Of a DNA stretch of 64,000 bases, positions 37,878 to 46,653 are shown in pieces (positions within the stretch are counted from its first letter, which is position 1; the number at the start of each line of letters is the position of its first letter). Under the pieces are notes generated by a model. That model was given only the letters and a program-made list of their open reading frames with translations, was not told the DNA's origin and did not search any database. This DNA comes from Pelomonas sp. Root405 (GTDB lineage Bacteria; Pseudomonadota; Gammaproteobacteria; Burkholderiales; Burkholderiaceae_C), in contig NZ_LMDU01000014.1 of the NCBI RefSeq assembly GCF_001425165.1, positions 193,056 through 257,055 of the forward strand, written 5' to 3'. A program made the translations under genes and the position numbers.

Positions 37878-38536
37878 AGGTCTGGCTGGCGGGCGTTGCG
37901 CTTTCTGCCGCGTTGCTGGCACAGGCCGCGCCCATCGACGAGCTGGTCACGGCCGCCGAGATGGACGATGGGCGCACCGTGCTGGCCCTGCTTCTCAAAG
38001 GCGTCGATCCCAACCAGGACGATGCGCGCGGCCGCCGGGCCATCTTCATCGCCTTGCACGAGGGCTCGCAGCGCGCCCTCGACAGCCTGCTGGCTTCGCC
38101 GCAGACCCGTGTGGACGATGCCAACGCCCAGGGCGAGACGCCGCTGATGATCGCGGCCATCCGTGGCTCGCTGCCGGCCGTGCGGGCTCTGGTCAAGCGC
38201 GGCGCTGCGGTCAACCGGGCCGGCTGGACGCCACTGCACTACGCCTGCAGCGGCCCGGACAACGGCGTTGCGGCCTTCCTGATCGCCCAGGGCGCCGAAC
38301 TCAATGCGCGCTCCGAGAACGGCACGACGCCGCTGATGATGGCTGCCCGCTATGGCAACTCCGACCTTGTGCCCCTGCTGCTCAAGGCCGGCGCGGAGCC
38401 TCGCGCAGCCAACGAGCAAGAGCTGACCGCGGCCGACTTCGCCCAACGCGGCGAACGCGACAAGCTGGCTGCAGAACTGCGCCGCCTCATCAAGGAACGC
38501 CAGCGCGCAGCGGACGCCGCCAACTCCGCCAAATAG
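37874..38536 (+). CDS. Exported ankyrin-repeat protein
   Basis: 220 residues. A signal peptide (about 1-19, ALLAQAA) indicates a periplasmic protein. About four ankyrin repeats follow (about 25-185), visible as GRRAIFIALHEGS, GETPLMIAAIRGS, WTPLHYACSGP and GTTPLMMAARYGN, each ending in a helix-turn-helix pair. A charged C-terminal helix closes the protein (RLIKERQRAADAA). Ankyrin repeats bind other proteins; the partner is unknown. Coupling to tatD by ATGA and the same gene order in related genomes suggests a stable but undefined role. Confidence 0.88.
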   Translation: MKVWLAGVALSAALLAQAAPIDELVTAAEMDDGRTVLALLLKGVDPNQDDARGRRAIFIALHEGSQRALDSLLASPQTRVDDANAQGETPLMIAAIRGSLPAVRALVKRGAAVNRAGWTPLHYACSGPDNGVAAFLIAQGAELNARSENGTTPLMMAARYGNSDLVPLLLKAGAEPRAANEQELTAADFAQRGERDKLAAELRRLIKERQRAADAANSAK

Positions 38537-38653
38537 TGCTCGGTCAAAGGGGCGTGTAAGGGAAAGTCTTACAGCGCCTAGCGCGCTGGGCCGACTGTCG
38601 TGAAACGGGCCGCCTGCCTACAGTGAAGCCATCGACTCACCACGAGGCTCACC

Positions 38654-38881
38654 ATGCTGAACACCACCCCGAATCTGGCCGACCCGTTTGCGATGCTGAT
38701 TTCGCCTGAGCAGGTCATGAACGCCATCGGGCGCTCGGACCGCCTGGCCCGTCTGCAAAGCCGCATCTACCGCCCGTTGGACCGGCCCTGGATCCCGGTC
38801 AAGGGCACGGTCGATTTCGACAGCGAGATCGATGCTGAGCCGGAAATCGATCTCTCCGATCTTTCGGACAGCGACGAATAA
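38654..38881 (+). CDS. Small acidic-tailed protein of unknown function
   Basis: 75 residues. The N-terminal half is amphipathic (FAMLISPEQVMNAIGRSDRLARL), the middle contains RIYRPLDRPW, and the C-terminal 22 residues are strongly acidic (IDAEPEIDLSDLSDSDE). There is no signal peptide, cysteine or known motif. The case for a real gene is the biased composition, a clean ATG and the intrinsic terminator five bases after its stop. The ribosome site (GAGGCTCACC) is weak. A role as a regulatory or chaperone-like protein is possible but unsupported. Confidence 0.7.
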   Translation: MLNTTPNLADPFAMLISPEQVMNAIGRSDRLARLQSRIYRPLDRPWIPVKGTVDFDSEIDAEPEIDLSDLSDSDE

Positions 38882-38885
38882 AGCA

Positions 38886-38910
38886 AAACGCCCGCAAGCT
38901 GCGGGCGTTT
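38886..38910. terminator. Bidirectional terminator between small acidic protein and efp
   Basis: Perfect 10-bp stem AAACGCCCGC/GCGGGCGTTT with loop AAGCT. The ends supply T runs on both strands, so it can serve the small acidic protein gene and convergent efp. Confidence 0.85.
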
Positions 38911-38932
38911 GACTGCGACGGCCGCGGCGGCC

Positions 38933-39487
38933 TCAGACGCGCTTGCGGTACTCGTGCGTGCGGGTGTCGATTTCGATCCTGTCGCCGTTTTCCACGAAGG
39001 CCGGGACCGAGATCTCAAAGCCGGTGCCCTTGAGGCGCGCGGGCTTCATGACCTTGCCCGACGTGTCGCCCTTGGCAGCAGGCTCGGTCTCGATCTCGCG
39101 CACGACGCTGGTCGGCAGCTCGATGGAGATGGCCTTGCCATCGTAGAAGGTGACTTCGGCGGCCATGCTGTCTTCGAGGTAGGAAATGGCGTCGCCCATG
39201 TTCTCGGCCTCCACCTCGTACTGGTTGTACTCGGTGTCCATGAAGACATACATCGGGTCGGCGAAGTAGGTGTAGGTGCACTCCTTCTTGTCGAGGATGA
39301 TCTGCTCCATCTTGTCGTCGGCCTTGAAGACCAGCTCGGCGCCGGCGCCGTTCAGCAGGTTCTTCATCTTGATGCGCACGGTCGCGGCGCCACGGCCACC
39401 ACGGCTGTATTCCGTCTTCAGGACGACCATCGGGTCCTTGCCCTGCATGATCACGTTGCCGGCGCGGATTTCTTGAGCGAGTTTCAT
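38933..39487 (-). CDS. efp: Elongation factor P (arginine-rhamnosylated type)
   Basis: 184 residues from the ATG at 39487. The modification loop reads YSRGGRGAA with Arg at position 32, the residue rhamnosylated in EarP-dependent EF-P, rather than the Lys of the EpmA type. Three beta-barrel domains follow ([26 protein letters not shown], then [19 protein letters not shown]). EF-P relieves ribosome stalling at polyproline. The partner earP is directly upstream on the same strand; a TAGAAT hexamer that overlaps the earP stop codon may give efp its own promoter. Confidence 0.96.
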   Translation of the reverse strand: MKLAQEIRAGNVIMQGKDPMVVLKTEYSRGGRGAATVRIKMKNLLNGAGAELVFKADDKMEQIILDKKECTYTYFADPMYVFMDTEYNQYEVEAENMGDAISYLEDSMAAEVTFYDGKAISIELPTSVVREIETEPAAKGDTSGKVMKPARLKGTGFEISVPAFVENGDRIEIDTRTHEYRKRV

Positions 39488-39571
39488 GGTGTATTGCGAA
39501 GTAGAGCGCCGGGTTGCCGGCAGGCTGCGCACCAGATCCCGTCTCGGCTTGGCGCGGCAAAGCCCGACATT

Positions 39572-40603
39572 CTAGCGGGAAGCCCTCACGAAACCGTCCA
39601 GCTGGCTGAGCAGGTCCGGCTGCGCTGCCAATTGCGCACGCCATGCCGGGGCATGCGCCGCAGCCTCGGCCAGCCCCGTCAGCGAAGCCGGCAGCGCGCC
39701 CAAGCCATTCCAGCCGTGCCACACCGCACGCCACGCGTCGGGCAGATCGGCGCGCGACATGAAGGCCTCCAGCTTGGCGTGATGGGCGTCATCATGCTGT
39801 GGGTAGATCTGCCAGACGAAGGGCTTGCCGGCCCACTGCGCGCGCACGAAGGAATCCTCGCCGCGCACAAAGTTCAGGTCGCAGGACCACAGCAGGCGGT
39901 CATAGTCTTGCTGAGGCAGATACGGCACGGCGATGCTGCGCAAGCCCGCCCGCGTTTCGATTCGCGCCTGCGCCGGACCCGGGCAGGCGAGCAGCAAGGT
40001 CGGTTCCTCGGCCAGCGCGTCCAGCAGCGCCGGCAAGGCCGCGTTGGCATATGCGAACAGGCTGACGATTCGCTCCCCCGGCCGTGGTGCCCAGCCGCGC
40101 TGAGCCAGCCAGCTGTTCCCATCAAAGCCATCAATTTGATCGAGCAGCCCGGGCTCGCGCAACAGGCCGCCCGTCCGTGCCGTGAAGCCCGGGTAGAAAA
40201 AATGCTTGGTCAAGCCCGCGCCTGGCCCGCTGAATTGCGGTGACGCCAGGCCATGGCTGCGCTCGACGTAGTCTTCTGCGCTGAGGTACTCGAGATTGAT
40301 CCATCGCGGCGCCTGCGGGCAGGCCGCCATGCGCGCGACGAAGGAGGGCGGCAGTTCGCAGCCGAAGGCTTCGATGACGATGTCCCCCGGCTGCACGTCC
40401 ACATCCTGCTCCGGCCAAGCGCGCAACCCGATGCCGGCGGCCAGCTCGGGTGCCATCCATGCCAAGGCCGACGCATCGTCCACCCACAGCCGCACGGTGT
40501 GACCGCGCATGGCCAGGTCACGCGCCAGCCGCCAGCAGACGCCGAGGTCGCCGTGGTTGTCGATGACGCGGCAGAAGATGTCCCAAAGCGGGCGGCTTTC
40601 CAT
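39572..40603 (-). CDS. earP: EF-P arginine rhamnosyltransferase EarP
   Basis: 343 residues. The N-terminal motif [20 protein letters not shown] holds the Asp residues that characterise EarP (DUF2331), and the GT-B C-terminal domain contains [26 protein letters not shown], which binds dTDP-rhamnose. It transfers rhamnose to Arg32 of EF-P. It is somewhat shorter than the described Pseudomonas and Neisseria enzymes (about 375-385), mainly in the C-terminal half. It is divergent from uvrC with 32 bp between starts. Together with efp this defines the rhamnose-type EF-P system. Confidence 0.93.
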   Translation of the reverse strand: MESRPLWDIFCRVIDNHGDLGVCWRLARDLAMRGHTVRLWVDDASALAWMAPELAAGIGLRAWPEQDVDVQPGDIVIEAFGCELPPSFVARMAACPQAPRWINLEYLSAEDYVERSHGLASPQFSGPGAGLTKHFFYPGFTARTGGLLREPGLLDQIDGFDGNSWLAQRGWAPRPGERIVSLFAYANAALPALLDALAEEPTLLLACPGPAQARIETRAGLRSIAVPYLPQQDYDRLLWSCDLNFVRGEDSFVRAQWAGKPFVWQIYPQHDDAHHAKLEAFMSRADLPDAWRAVWHGWNGLGALPASLTGLAEAAAHAPAWRAQLAAQPDLLSQLDGFVRASR

Positions 40604-40635
40604 GCGGTGGATTGTCCCAGGCGAAAATCCGGCCG

Positions 40636-42600
40636 ATGTCGAGCCCGACCCCTTCCAGCCCCGATACCCCCGAGGCGCAGCTGTCCGAACAGGAACGCAG
40701 CGCAGCCGCCGAGAGCGCCGCGCGCGCGATGCGCGAAAAGCTGCTCAACGAGGTCAATTCGCTGCCGGCGATGCCGGGCGTCTATCGCTATTTCGATGCC
40801 AAGGGCGAGGTGCTCTATGTCGGCAAGGCCAAGGACCTCAAGAAGCGCGTCAGCAGCTATTTCCAGAAGAACCATGGCGGCACGCGCATCGGCGTGATGG
40901 TGTCGCGCATCGTGCGGCTGGAGACCACGGTGGTGCGGACCGAAGCCGAGGCCCTGCTGCTTGAGAACAACCTGATCAAGACGTTGAACCCGCGCTTCAA
41001 CATCCTGTTCCGCGATGACAAGAGCTATCCCTATCTCAAGCTGACCTCGCACGCCTGGCCGCGGATGGCTTACTACCGCGGCGCGGTGGACAAGCGGCAC
41101 AAGTACTTCGGCCCCTTCCCGAGCGCATGGGCGGTGAAGGAATCCATCCAGCTGATGCAGAAGGTGTTCAAGCTGCGCACCTGCGAGGACAGCGTCTTCA
41201 ACAACCGCAGCCGGCCCTGCTTGCTGCACCAGATCAAGCGGTGCTCGGCGCCCTGCGTGCCCTTCGGCCAGACGCCCGAGTACGCACGCGATGTGCAGAG
41301 CGCCGAACGCTTCCTGCGCGGCGAGACGGATGAGGTGATGGCCGCGCTGCAGCAGCAGATGACGGCTTATGCGGAGCGCTTCGACTACGAGCTGGCCGCC
41401 GAAGTCCGCAACCAGATCCAGGCGCTGTCCAAGGTGCTGCAGCAGCAGGTCATCGAGGAGAGCAGTGCCACGGGCCGCGACCGTGATGTCGACATCCTGG
41501 CCGTCAAGGTGCAGGGTGGTCGCGCCTGCGTGAACCTGGCGATGGTGCGGGGCGGGCGGCACCTTGGCGACCGCGCCTTCTTCCCCAAGCATGTCGACGA
41601 GGCGACAGCCGTTCATCTGGATGACGAGGAGCAGCTCTCCGTCGAACGCCAGGTGCTCGAAGCCTTCATGGTCCAGCACTACCTCGCCGCGCCAGTGCCC
41701 AGCCTGATCGTCGTCAGCGAGCCGGTGGCCGCCAGCATGGCCGAAGCGCTGGCCCTGCAGCTGGGCAGCCGCGTGAGCGTGCAGGCCCAGCCACGTGGCC
41801 AGCGGCGCGTCTGGCAGGACATGTGCATCAAGGGCGCCGAGCTGGCGCTGGCCAGGTTGCTGGCGGAGGAGGGCTCGCAGCAGGCGCGCACGCGCGCACT
41901 GGTCGATGCGCTGGACCTGTCGGTCGCCGAGATCGACAAGTTCCGCGTCGAGTGCTTCGACATCAGCCACACGGCGGGCGAGGCGACGATGGCCAGCTGC
42001 GTCGTCTTCGAAGACCACCAGATGCAGAGCAGCCAGTACCGCCGCTACAACATCGAAGGCATCACCGGCGGTGACGACTACGCGGCGATGCGGCAGGTGT
42101 TGACGCGTCGCTACAGCAAGATGGCCGAGGCTGCCCAGCTCGGCACCGCGCGGCTGCCTGACCTCGTGCTGGTGGACGGCGGCCGCGGCCAGGTCAGCAT
42201 GGCGCGCGAGGTCTTCGAGGAGCTTGGCCTCGATCTGGGGTTGATCGCCGGTGTCGAGAAAGGCGAGGGCCGCAAGGTCGGGCTGGAGGAGCTGGTGTTT
42301 GCCGACGACCGTGAGAAGGTCTATCTTGGCCGCGACTCCGCCGCGCTGATGCTGGTCGCCCAGATCCGCGACGAGGCCCACCGCTTTGCCATCACCGGCA
42401 TGCGCAGCAAGCGCGCTGCCACGCGCACGGGCGGCTCGCGCCTGGAGGATGTGCCCGGCGTCGGGCCCAAGAAGCGCTCGCAGTTGCTGCAGCGCTTTGG
42501 CGGCGTCCGCGGCGTGGCCGGCGCCAGCGTCGATGAGCTCTGCAGCGTGAAAGGGATCTCACGCGAGCTGGCCGAAGACATCTACCGCGCACTGCACTGA
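40636..42600 (+). CDS. uvrC: Excinuclease ABC subunit C
   Basis: 654 residues from the ATG at 40636. An N-terminal disordered segment (about 1-38) precedes the GIY-YIG nuclease ([24 protein letters not shown]), then a Cys-containing region ([22 protein letters not shown]), a UVR motif ([13 protein letters not shown]) that binds UvrB, the RNase H-like second nuclease domain ([27 protein letters not shown]), and C-terminal HhH motifs ([12 protein letters not shown]). It makes both incisions in nucleotide excision repair. A GAAAAT hexamer seven bases before the ATG and no ribosome site suggest a leaderless mRNA. Confidence 0.95.
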   Translation: MSSPTPSSPDTPEAQLSEQERSAAAESAARAMREKLLNEVNSLPAMPGVYRYFDAKGEVLYVGKAKDLKKRVSSYFQKNHGGTRIGVMVSRIVRLETTVVRTEAEALLLENNLIKTLNPRFNILFRDDKSYPYLKLTSHAWPRMAYYRGAVDKRHKYFGPFPSAWAVKESIQLMQKVFKLRTCEDSVFNNRSRPCLLHQIKRCSAPCVPFGQTPEYARDVQSAERFLRGETDEVMAALQQQMTAYAERFDYELAAEVRNQIQALSKVLQQQVIEESSATGRDRDVDILAVKVQGGRACVNLAMVRGGRHLGDRAFFPKHVDEATAVHLDDEEQLSVERQVLEAFMVQHYLAAPVPSLIVVSEPVAASMAEALALQLGSRVSVQAQPRGQRRVWQDMCIKGAELALARLLAEEGSQQARTRALVDALDLSVAEIDKFRVECFDISHTAGEATMASCVVFEDHQMQSSQYRRYNIEGITGGDDYAAMRQVLTRRYSKMAEAAQLGTARLPDLVLVDGGRGQVSMAREVFEELGLDLGLIAGVEKGEGRKVGLEELVFADDREKVYLGRDSAALMLVAQIRDEAHRFAITGMRSKRAATRTGGSRLEDVPGVGPKKRSQLLQRFGGVRGVAGASVDELCSVKGISRELAEDIYRALH

Positions 42601-42656
42601 ACCCAAGCTGGCGCAAGATGCTGCCGACAACAGACCCACGAGGAGAGGAGGCCGTC

Positions 42657-43184
42657 GTGCCCGTGAATCGCTTTCTGCGCGCCGCGCGATGGCTCATTGC
42701 ACCCATGCTGGCCGGCTGCGGTGCCGCGCCGCGCGCACCGGCCCCGGCACCGACGCCCGCGCTAACACCAGCGCCCGTTGTTGCGCCTGCGCCTGCCGCG
42801 CCGGCCCCCGCGCCCGGCGTCGCCCTGCCCAAGCCGCCTGGCATGCCACCGCCCAAGCCGGTGCGCACCCACGATGAATTGCGCCGTCAGGCGGCCCAGC
42901 GCCTGGTCATGGCAAACCCTGAGCGCAGCTACATGACGCCAGCGCCTTCGCATCTGCTGACCGTCATCGTGCTGGAAGTCGAGGTGAAGGCTGACGGCAG
43001 CGTTCGCAAGATCGACGTGGTGCGGCCCCCCCGGTTTGGCCCGGAAACACTGCAGATGGCCATCGATGCGGTGCACCGTGCCGCGCCCTACGGCGATGTG
43101 CGCCGCATGCCCGCGCCTTGGAGGTTCACCGAGACCTTCCTGTTCGACGAGCATCGCCGCTTCAAGCCGCGCAGCCTCGATTGA
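42657..43184 (+). CDS. Lipoprotein with Pro/Ala-rich linker and TonB-like C-terminal domain
   Basis: 175 residues from the GTG at 42657, chosen because an AGGAGAGGAGG ribosome site ends five bases before it; a GTG at 42663 and an upstream ATG at 42618 are alternatives. A lipobox (PMLAGC) is followed by a Pro-Ala-rich stretch (about 25-60) typical of cell-wall-spanning linkers. The C-terminus resembles the TonB fold (LLTVIVLEVEVKADGSVRKI, then ETLQMAIDAVHRAAPYGD and FTETFLFDE). It may be an envelope energy transducer or structural protein, but there is no ExbB/ExbD nearby. Function uncertain. Confidence 0.72.
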   Translation: MPVNRFLRAARWLIAPMLAGCGAAPRAPAPAPTPALTPAPVVAPAPAAPAPAPGVALPKPPGMPPPKPVRTHDELRRQAAQRLVMANPERSYMTPAPSHLLTVIVLEVEVKADGSVRKIDVVRPPRFGPETLQMAIDAVHRAAPYGDVRRMPAPWRFTETFLFDEHRRFKPRSLD

Positions 43185-43261
43185 ACCAACGCATCCGTGG
43201 CCTAGAGCTTTAGGCCAATACCCTTCCTCCCAGCGCCCCAAGCTTGGGCACAATGGCCGCC

Positions 43262-43828
43262 ATGTTCCTGACGCTGCCGACTCTGCTGACCTGGGCCCGC
43301 ATCGTGGCCATCCCGCTGATCGTCGGGGTGTTCTATCTGGACCTGACGCCCGACCACCAGAACCTGTTCGCGACGGTGCTCTTCATCGTCGTGGCGCTGA
43401 CCGACTGGCTGGACGGCTACCTGGCCCGCAAGCTCAACCAGACCTCGTCCTTTGGCGCCTTCCTCGACCCGGTGGCGGACAAGCTGATGGTCTGCTCGGC
43501 CCTGCTGGTGCTGTTGAAGTTGCAGCGCGTGGACGCTTTCGTTGCGCTGGTCATCATCGGCCGCGAGATCACGATCTCGGCCCTGCGTGAATGGATGGCG
43601 CAGATCGGCGCGTCGCGCAGCGTCGCCGTCCACATGGTGGGCAAGCTCAAGACCACGGCGCAGATGGTGGCCATTCCCTTTCTTCTGTATGACGGCCGGC
43701 TTTTCGGTGTCATCCCGACGCATGAATGGGGCACCTGGCTGATTTACGCGGCCGTCGTGCTGACCATCTGGTCCATGGTCTATTACCTGCAGAAGGCGCT
43801 GCCCGAGATTCGGGCCAAGGCGCGTTAG
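43262..43828 (+). CDS. pgsA: CDP-diacylglycerol-glycerol-3-phosphate 3-phosphatidyltransferase
   Basis: 188 residues from the ATG at 43262 (43253 is an alternative). The CDP-alcohol phosphotransferase signature, DG-x2-AR-x8-G-x3-D-x3-D, is complete in DWLDGYLARKLN followed by FGAFLDPVADK. About five membrane helices are visible. It makes phosphatidylglycerolphosphate, the first committed step to PG and cardiolipin. A CACAAT hexamer seven bases upstream supports the chosen start and a leaderless transcript. The uvrC-pgsA proximity is conserved in many bacteria; here the TonB-like lipoprotein lies between. Confidence 0.94.
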   Translation: MFLTLPTLLTWARIVAIPLIVGVFYLDLTPDHQNLFATVLFIVVALTDWLDGYLARKLNQTSSFGAFLDPVADKLMVCSALLVLLKLQRVDAFVALVIIGREITISALREWMAQIGASRSVAVHMVGKLKTTAQMVAIPFLLYDGRLFGVIPTHEWGTWLIYAAVVLTIWSMVYYLQKALPEIRAKAR

Positions 43829-44049
43829 CGCCCTCACGAGCGAACCCGGAGACCGAGTTGTATCGGGACTTTTCCCGCCCCGCCTGCTTCTTGGCGCGCG
43901 TCTAGAATCCGCTTCCCCGCGCGCGTCACAACCATCTTCTGATGGCTCCATGCGGCAGCGCAATGCGGGATCGACATCCGCATTTGCAGCCCTGCACACA
44001 TCCATGCGCAGGGCTCAACAGTCCGCAGAATCGTCATGAGGGGGCACGA
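43829..44049 (+). promoter_or_regulatory. Leader region of the HU gene
   Basis: 221 bp. A TAGAAT -10-like hexamer is at 43903-43908, without a convincing -35. An 8-bp stem AGCCCTGC/GCAGGGCT (43988-43995 with 44008-44015, 12-base loop) lies 35 bases before the GTG start. A GAGGGGGC stretch just upstream of the start may be the ribosome site. No small coding frame is evident. Confidence 0.4.
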
Positions 44050-44322
44050 GTGAACAAGTCCGAATTGATCGAGCACATCGCCAAGCAGGCAGACATTTCT
44101 AAGGCTGCTGCCGGCCGTGCGCTCGAAGCCGTGATCGGCGGCGTCAAGACGACACTGAAGAAGAACGGCACGGTGTCGCTGGTAGGCTTCGGCACCTTCA
44201 GCATCACCAAGCGGGCCGCGCGAGCTGGCCGCAACCCCCGCACAGGCGATACGATCAAGATCAAGTCGGCCAAGGTGCCGAAGTTCAAACCCGGCAAGGC
44301 GCTCAAAGACGCCGTGAACTGA
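44050..44322 (+). CDS. hupB: DNA-binding protein HU
   Basis: 90 residues from a GTG at 44050, exactly the HU length. The sequence begins [25 protein letters not shown] and has the DNA-binding arm signature [22 protein letters not shown], then [13 protein letters not shown] bends and packages DNA as a dimer. It is followed by tRNA-Val and ppiD, the standard betaproteobacterial neighbours; lon, which commonly precedes hupB in that order, is not present here, so the upstream flank (uvrC, pgsA) looks rearranged. Confidence 0.95.
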   Translation: MNKSELIEHIAKQADISKAAAGRALEAVIGGVKTTLKKNGTVSLVGFGTFSITKRAARAGRNPRTGDTIKIKSAKVPKFKPGKALKDAVN

Positions 44323-44347
44323 AGGTTCAGCCGGTTCCGGAATTCCC

Positions 44348-44423
44348 GGGCGCTTAGCTCAGTTGGTAGAGCACCTCCCTTACACGGAGATTGTCGGCGG
44401 TTCGAGCCCGTCAGCGCCCACCA
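44348..44423 (+). tRNA. tRNA-Val (anticodon TAC)
   Basis: 76 nt with encoded CCA. The acceptor pair is GGGCGCT / AGCGCCC (44348-44354 with 44413-44419), the D-loop AGCTCAGTTGGTAGAGC, the anticodon loop CTTACAC gives TAC, and the T-arm contains GGTTCGAGCC. It lies 25 bp after hupB, probably co-transcribed with it. Confidence 0.97.
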
Positions 44424-44431
44424 CCCGCCCG

Positions 44432-44501
44432 GGGACGGCATCAGCCGTCCCGCACTTAGAATGCGGCTCCCCTCGAAGGCGAACCACCCGGTTCGCCTTC
44501 G
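44432..44501 (+). promoter_or_regulatory. Hairpin, -10 element and long hairpin between tRNA-Val and ppiD
   Basis: Three elements in order. The first is an 8-bp hairpin GGGACGGC/GCCGTCCC with loop ATCA (44432-44451), without a T tract. The second is TAGAAT at 44457-44462. The third is a perfect 12-bp hairpin, CGAAGGCGAACC / GGTTCGCCTTCG, with loop ACCC (44474-44501). If TAGAAT is the ppiD -10, the long hairpin would form at the very 5' end of its mRNA; otherwise the hairpins end the hupB/tRNA transcript. Confidence 0.5.
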
Positions 44502-44543
44502 TCGCGTTTGATTCTTAGCGCTTGATCGTCAAGGCTTCCTGAG

Positions 44544-46457
44544 ATGTTTGAATTCGTCCGCCAACACAACCGCCTGTTCCAGTTCATCCTGCTGATCTTG
44601 ATCCTGCCGTCCTTCGCCTTCGTCGGCATGCAGGGCTACACCAGCATGATGGACGGCGCCAACGCCAGCGTGGCCACCGTCAATGGCCGCAAGATCACGC
44701 AAGCCGAGTGGGATTCCGCGCAGCGCGAGCAGGCCGATCGCATCCGCCGCCAAAGCCCCGGTGTCGACGCCAAACTGCTGGACACGCCCGAGGTGAAGCG
44801 CCAGGCCCTCGAAGGCCTCGTCAACGAGCGCACGCTCAAGGCGGCGGCGGAGCACCAGCACTTCACGCCCAGCGCGGAGGCCGTCAACGCCAGGTTCTGG
44901 AACGACCCCCAGTTCGCTTTTCTGCGCAACCCCGACGGCACCGTCAACAAGGCCATGCTCGCCGCGCAGGGCATGACACCCTCGATCTTTCTGGAGCGCC
45001 TGCGACAGGACTACGCCATCCGCCAAGTCACGACGCCTATCGAAACGTCGGCCACTGTCGGTACTGCGGCGCCCAAGCTGGCCTTCGATGCCTTGTTGCA
45101 GCAGCGTGAAGTGCAGTTGCAGCGTTTCGACGTCGCGGGCTTTGCCGCCAAGCTCAATCCGAGCGATGCCGACATCGAAGCCTTCTACAAGGAACCGGCC
45201 AACGCCGCCAAGTTCCAGCTGCCCGAAACTGCCCAGATCCAGTACGTGGTACTGGACCTGGAGGCCCTGAAGCAGGACGTCAAGTTCACCGAAGACGACC
45301 TGCTGACCTACTACAAGGAAAACGCGGCGCGCTACGGCGTGCCCGAAGAGCGCCGCGCCAGCCACATCCTGATCAAGGCAGAGCGCAGCGCGCCGGCTGA
45401 CGAGCGGGCCAAGGCCAAGGCCAAGGCGGAAGAGATCCTGGCGCAAGTGCGCAAGAACCCCGCCGAGTTCCCAGCGCTGGCCAAGAAGAACTCCCAGGAT
45501 GAAGGCTCCGCGGCCAATGGCGGCGACCTCGACTTCTTCAGCCGCGGTGCCATGGTCAAGGAGTTCGACGCTGCCGTTTACGCCATGAAGTCGGGCGAAA
45601 TCAGCAACCTTGTCGAGACCGATTTCGGCTATCACATCATCCAGCTGACCGGCACCCGTGGTGGCGAGAAGAAGCCTTTTGAAGCCGTGCGCGCCGAGGT
45701 CGAGGGCGAAGTGCGCAAGCAGCTCGCTCAGCGTCGCTATGCGGAAGCCGCCGAGCAGTTCGGCAATCTCGTTTACGAGCAGGCCGACAGCCTGCAACCG
45801 GCCGCGGACAAGCTCAAGCTCAAGCTCCAGACCGCCACCGTCCAGCGCCAGCCCCAGGCCGGTGTGACAGGCCCGCTGGCTTCGCCCAAGCTGCTCGACG
45901 CTGTCTTCGGCGCCGAAGCGCTGCGCAACAAGCGAAATACCGAAGCCGTTGAGACGGGTGCCAGCCAGCTGGTGTCGGCCCGCGTTGTCCAGCACAACCC
46001 GGCCCGCGTGCCGCCGCTCGCCGACGTGAAGGACAAGGTGCGACAGCAGCTCGTCCAGAAGCTGGCTTCGGAACAGGCCAAGAAGGTGGGCGAGGCGCGG
46101 TTGGCTGCGCTGAAGGCCAATCCCGCCGATACAGCCGGTCTGGAAGCGGCCGTCACGGTGTCACGTGCCAAGCCGCAAGCGTTGACACGCGCGCAGCTGG
46201 AAGCTGTGCTCGGCGCCGACGCCGCCAAGCTGCCTGCCGCGGTGGGTTTTGCGGCAGATGACGGCGGCTACATCGTCGCGCGCATCAATCAGCTGCAGCC
46301 GCGCGATGCCGCCGTCATCGACGACAAGCGGGCTGCCCAGCAATACGCAGGTGCATGGGCCCGGGCCGAAGGGCAAGCCTTTCTGGCAGCGCTGAAGTCC
46401 CAATACAAGGCCGTCATCAACGTCGCCGCCCCAGCGTCGGCGGCCAGTGCCCCCTGA
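44544..46457 (+). CDS. ppiD: Membrane-anchored periplasmic chaperone / peptidyl-prolyl isomerase PpiD
   Basis: 637 residues. One N-terminal transmembrane anchor (about 12-31, LFQFILLILILPSFAFVGM) is followed by a SurA-like N-terminal chaperone domain (about 35-200). A parvulin domain follows (about 270-372), seen as RRASHILIKAE, then GDLDFFSRGAMVKEFDAAVY and FGYHIIQLTG. A long C-terminal chaperone region (about 380-630) completes the protein. PpiD associates with the SecYEG translocon and helps newly exported proteins fold. Its place after hupB-tRNA-Val is the usual one. It is followed 27 bp on by tRNA-His. Confidence 0.93.
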   Translation: MFEFVRQHNRLFQFILLILILPSFAFVGMQGYTSMMDGANASVATVNGRKITQAEWDSAQREQADRIRRQSPGVDAKLLDTPEVKRQALEGLVNERTLKAAAEHQHFTPSAEAVNARFWNDPQFAFLRNPDGTVNKAMLAAQGMTPSIFLERLRQDYAIRQVTTPIETSATVGTAAPKLAFDALLQQREVQLQRFDVAGFAAKLNPSDADIEAFYKEPANAAKFQLPETAQIQYVVLDLEALKQDVKFTEDDLLTYYKENAARYGVPEERRASHILIKAERSAPADERAKAKAKAEEILAQVRKNPAEFPALAKKNSQDEGSAANGGDLDFFSRGAMVKEFDAAVYAMKSGEISNLVETDFGYHIIQLTGTRGGEKKPFEAVRAEVEGEVRKQLAQRRYAEAAEQFGNLVYEQADSLQPAADKLKLKLQTATVQRQPQAGVTGPLASPKLLDAVFGAEALRNKRNTEAVETGASQLVSARVVQHNPARVPPLADVKDKVRQQLVQKLASEQAKKVGEARLAALKANPADTAGLEAAVTVSRAKPQALTRAQLEAVLGADAAKLPAAVGFAADDGGYIVARINQLQPRDAAVIDDKRAAQQYAGAWARAEGQAFLAALKSQYKAVINVAAPASAASAP

Positions 46458-46466
46458 CTTTTCCGC

Positions 46467-46472
46467 TATACT
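46467..46472 (+). promoter_or_regulatory. -10 element of tRNA-His
   Basis: TATACT, close to consensus, 10 bases after the ppiD stop and 12 bases before the mature tRNA-His 5' end. No clear -35 is seen within the ppiD 3' end. Confidence 0.5.
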
Positions 46473-46484
46473 CTTTGGCTCTGC

Positions 46485-46561
46485 GGTGGCTGTAGCTCAG
46501 TTGGTAGAGTCCAGGATTGTGATTCCTGTTGTCGCGGGTTCGAGTCCCGTCAGCCACCCCA
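46485..46561 (+). tRNA. tRNA-His (anticodon GTG)
   Basis: 77 nt with encoded CCA. The acceptor pair is GTGGCTG/CAGCCAC (46486-46492 with 46551-46557), with the extra 5' G (46485) facing C73 as required for tRNA-His. The anticodon loop TTGTGAT gives GTG, and the T-arm is GCGGGTTCGAGTCCCGT. It is followed by an intrinsic terminator. Confidence 0.96.
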
Positions 46562-46574
46562 AACTCTCCAAGTA

Positions 46575-46600
46575 AAAACAGGCACCAAGGTGCCTGTTTT
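46575..46600 (+). terminator. Terminator after tRNA-His
   Basis: 11-bp stem AAAACAGGCAC/GTGCCTGTTTT with loop CAAG, ending in TTTT. It is T-flanked on both strands, so it may also stop the convergent hemerythrin transcript. Confidence 0.88.
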
Positions 46601-46653
46601 GCTTTCCGAGGCCAGCTCTGAATTACTGGGAGTGGCCCTGGTCGCTTCGCCGG

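Noticed and set aside
42618-42656. ATG at 42618 as start of the TonB-like lipoprotein
   Set aside because: The strong AGGAGAGGAGG ribosome site lies downstream of it, and the extra residues push the lipobox too far from the N-terminus.
46485-46600. tRNA-His 3' end as an integration site for a mobile element
   Set aside because: No integrase or direct repeat of the tRNA end is seen downstream. The next feature is an intrinsic terminator followed by ordinary genes.
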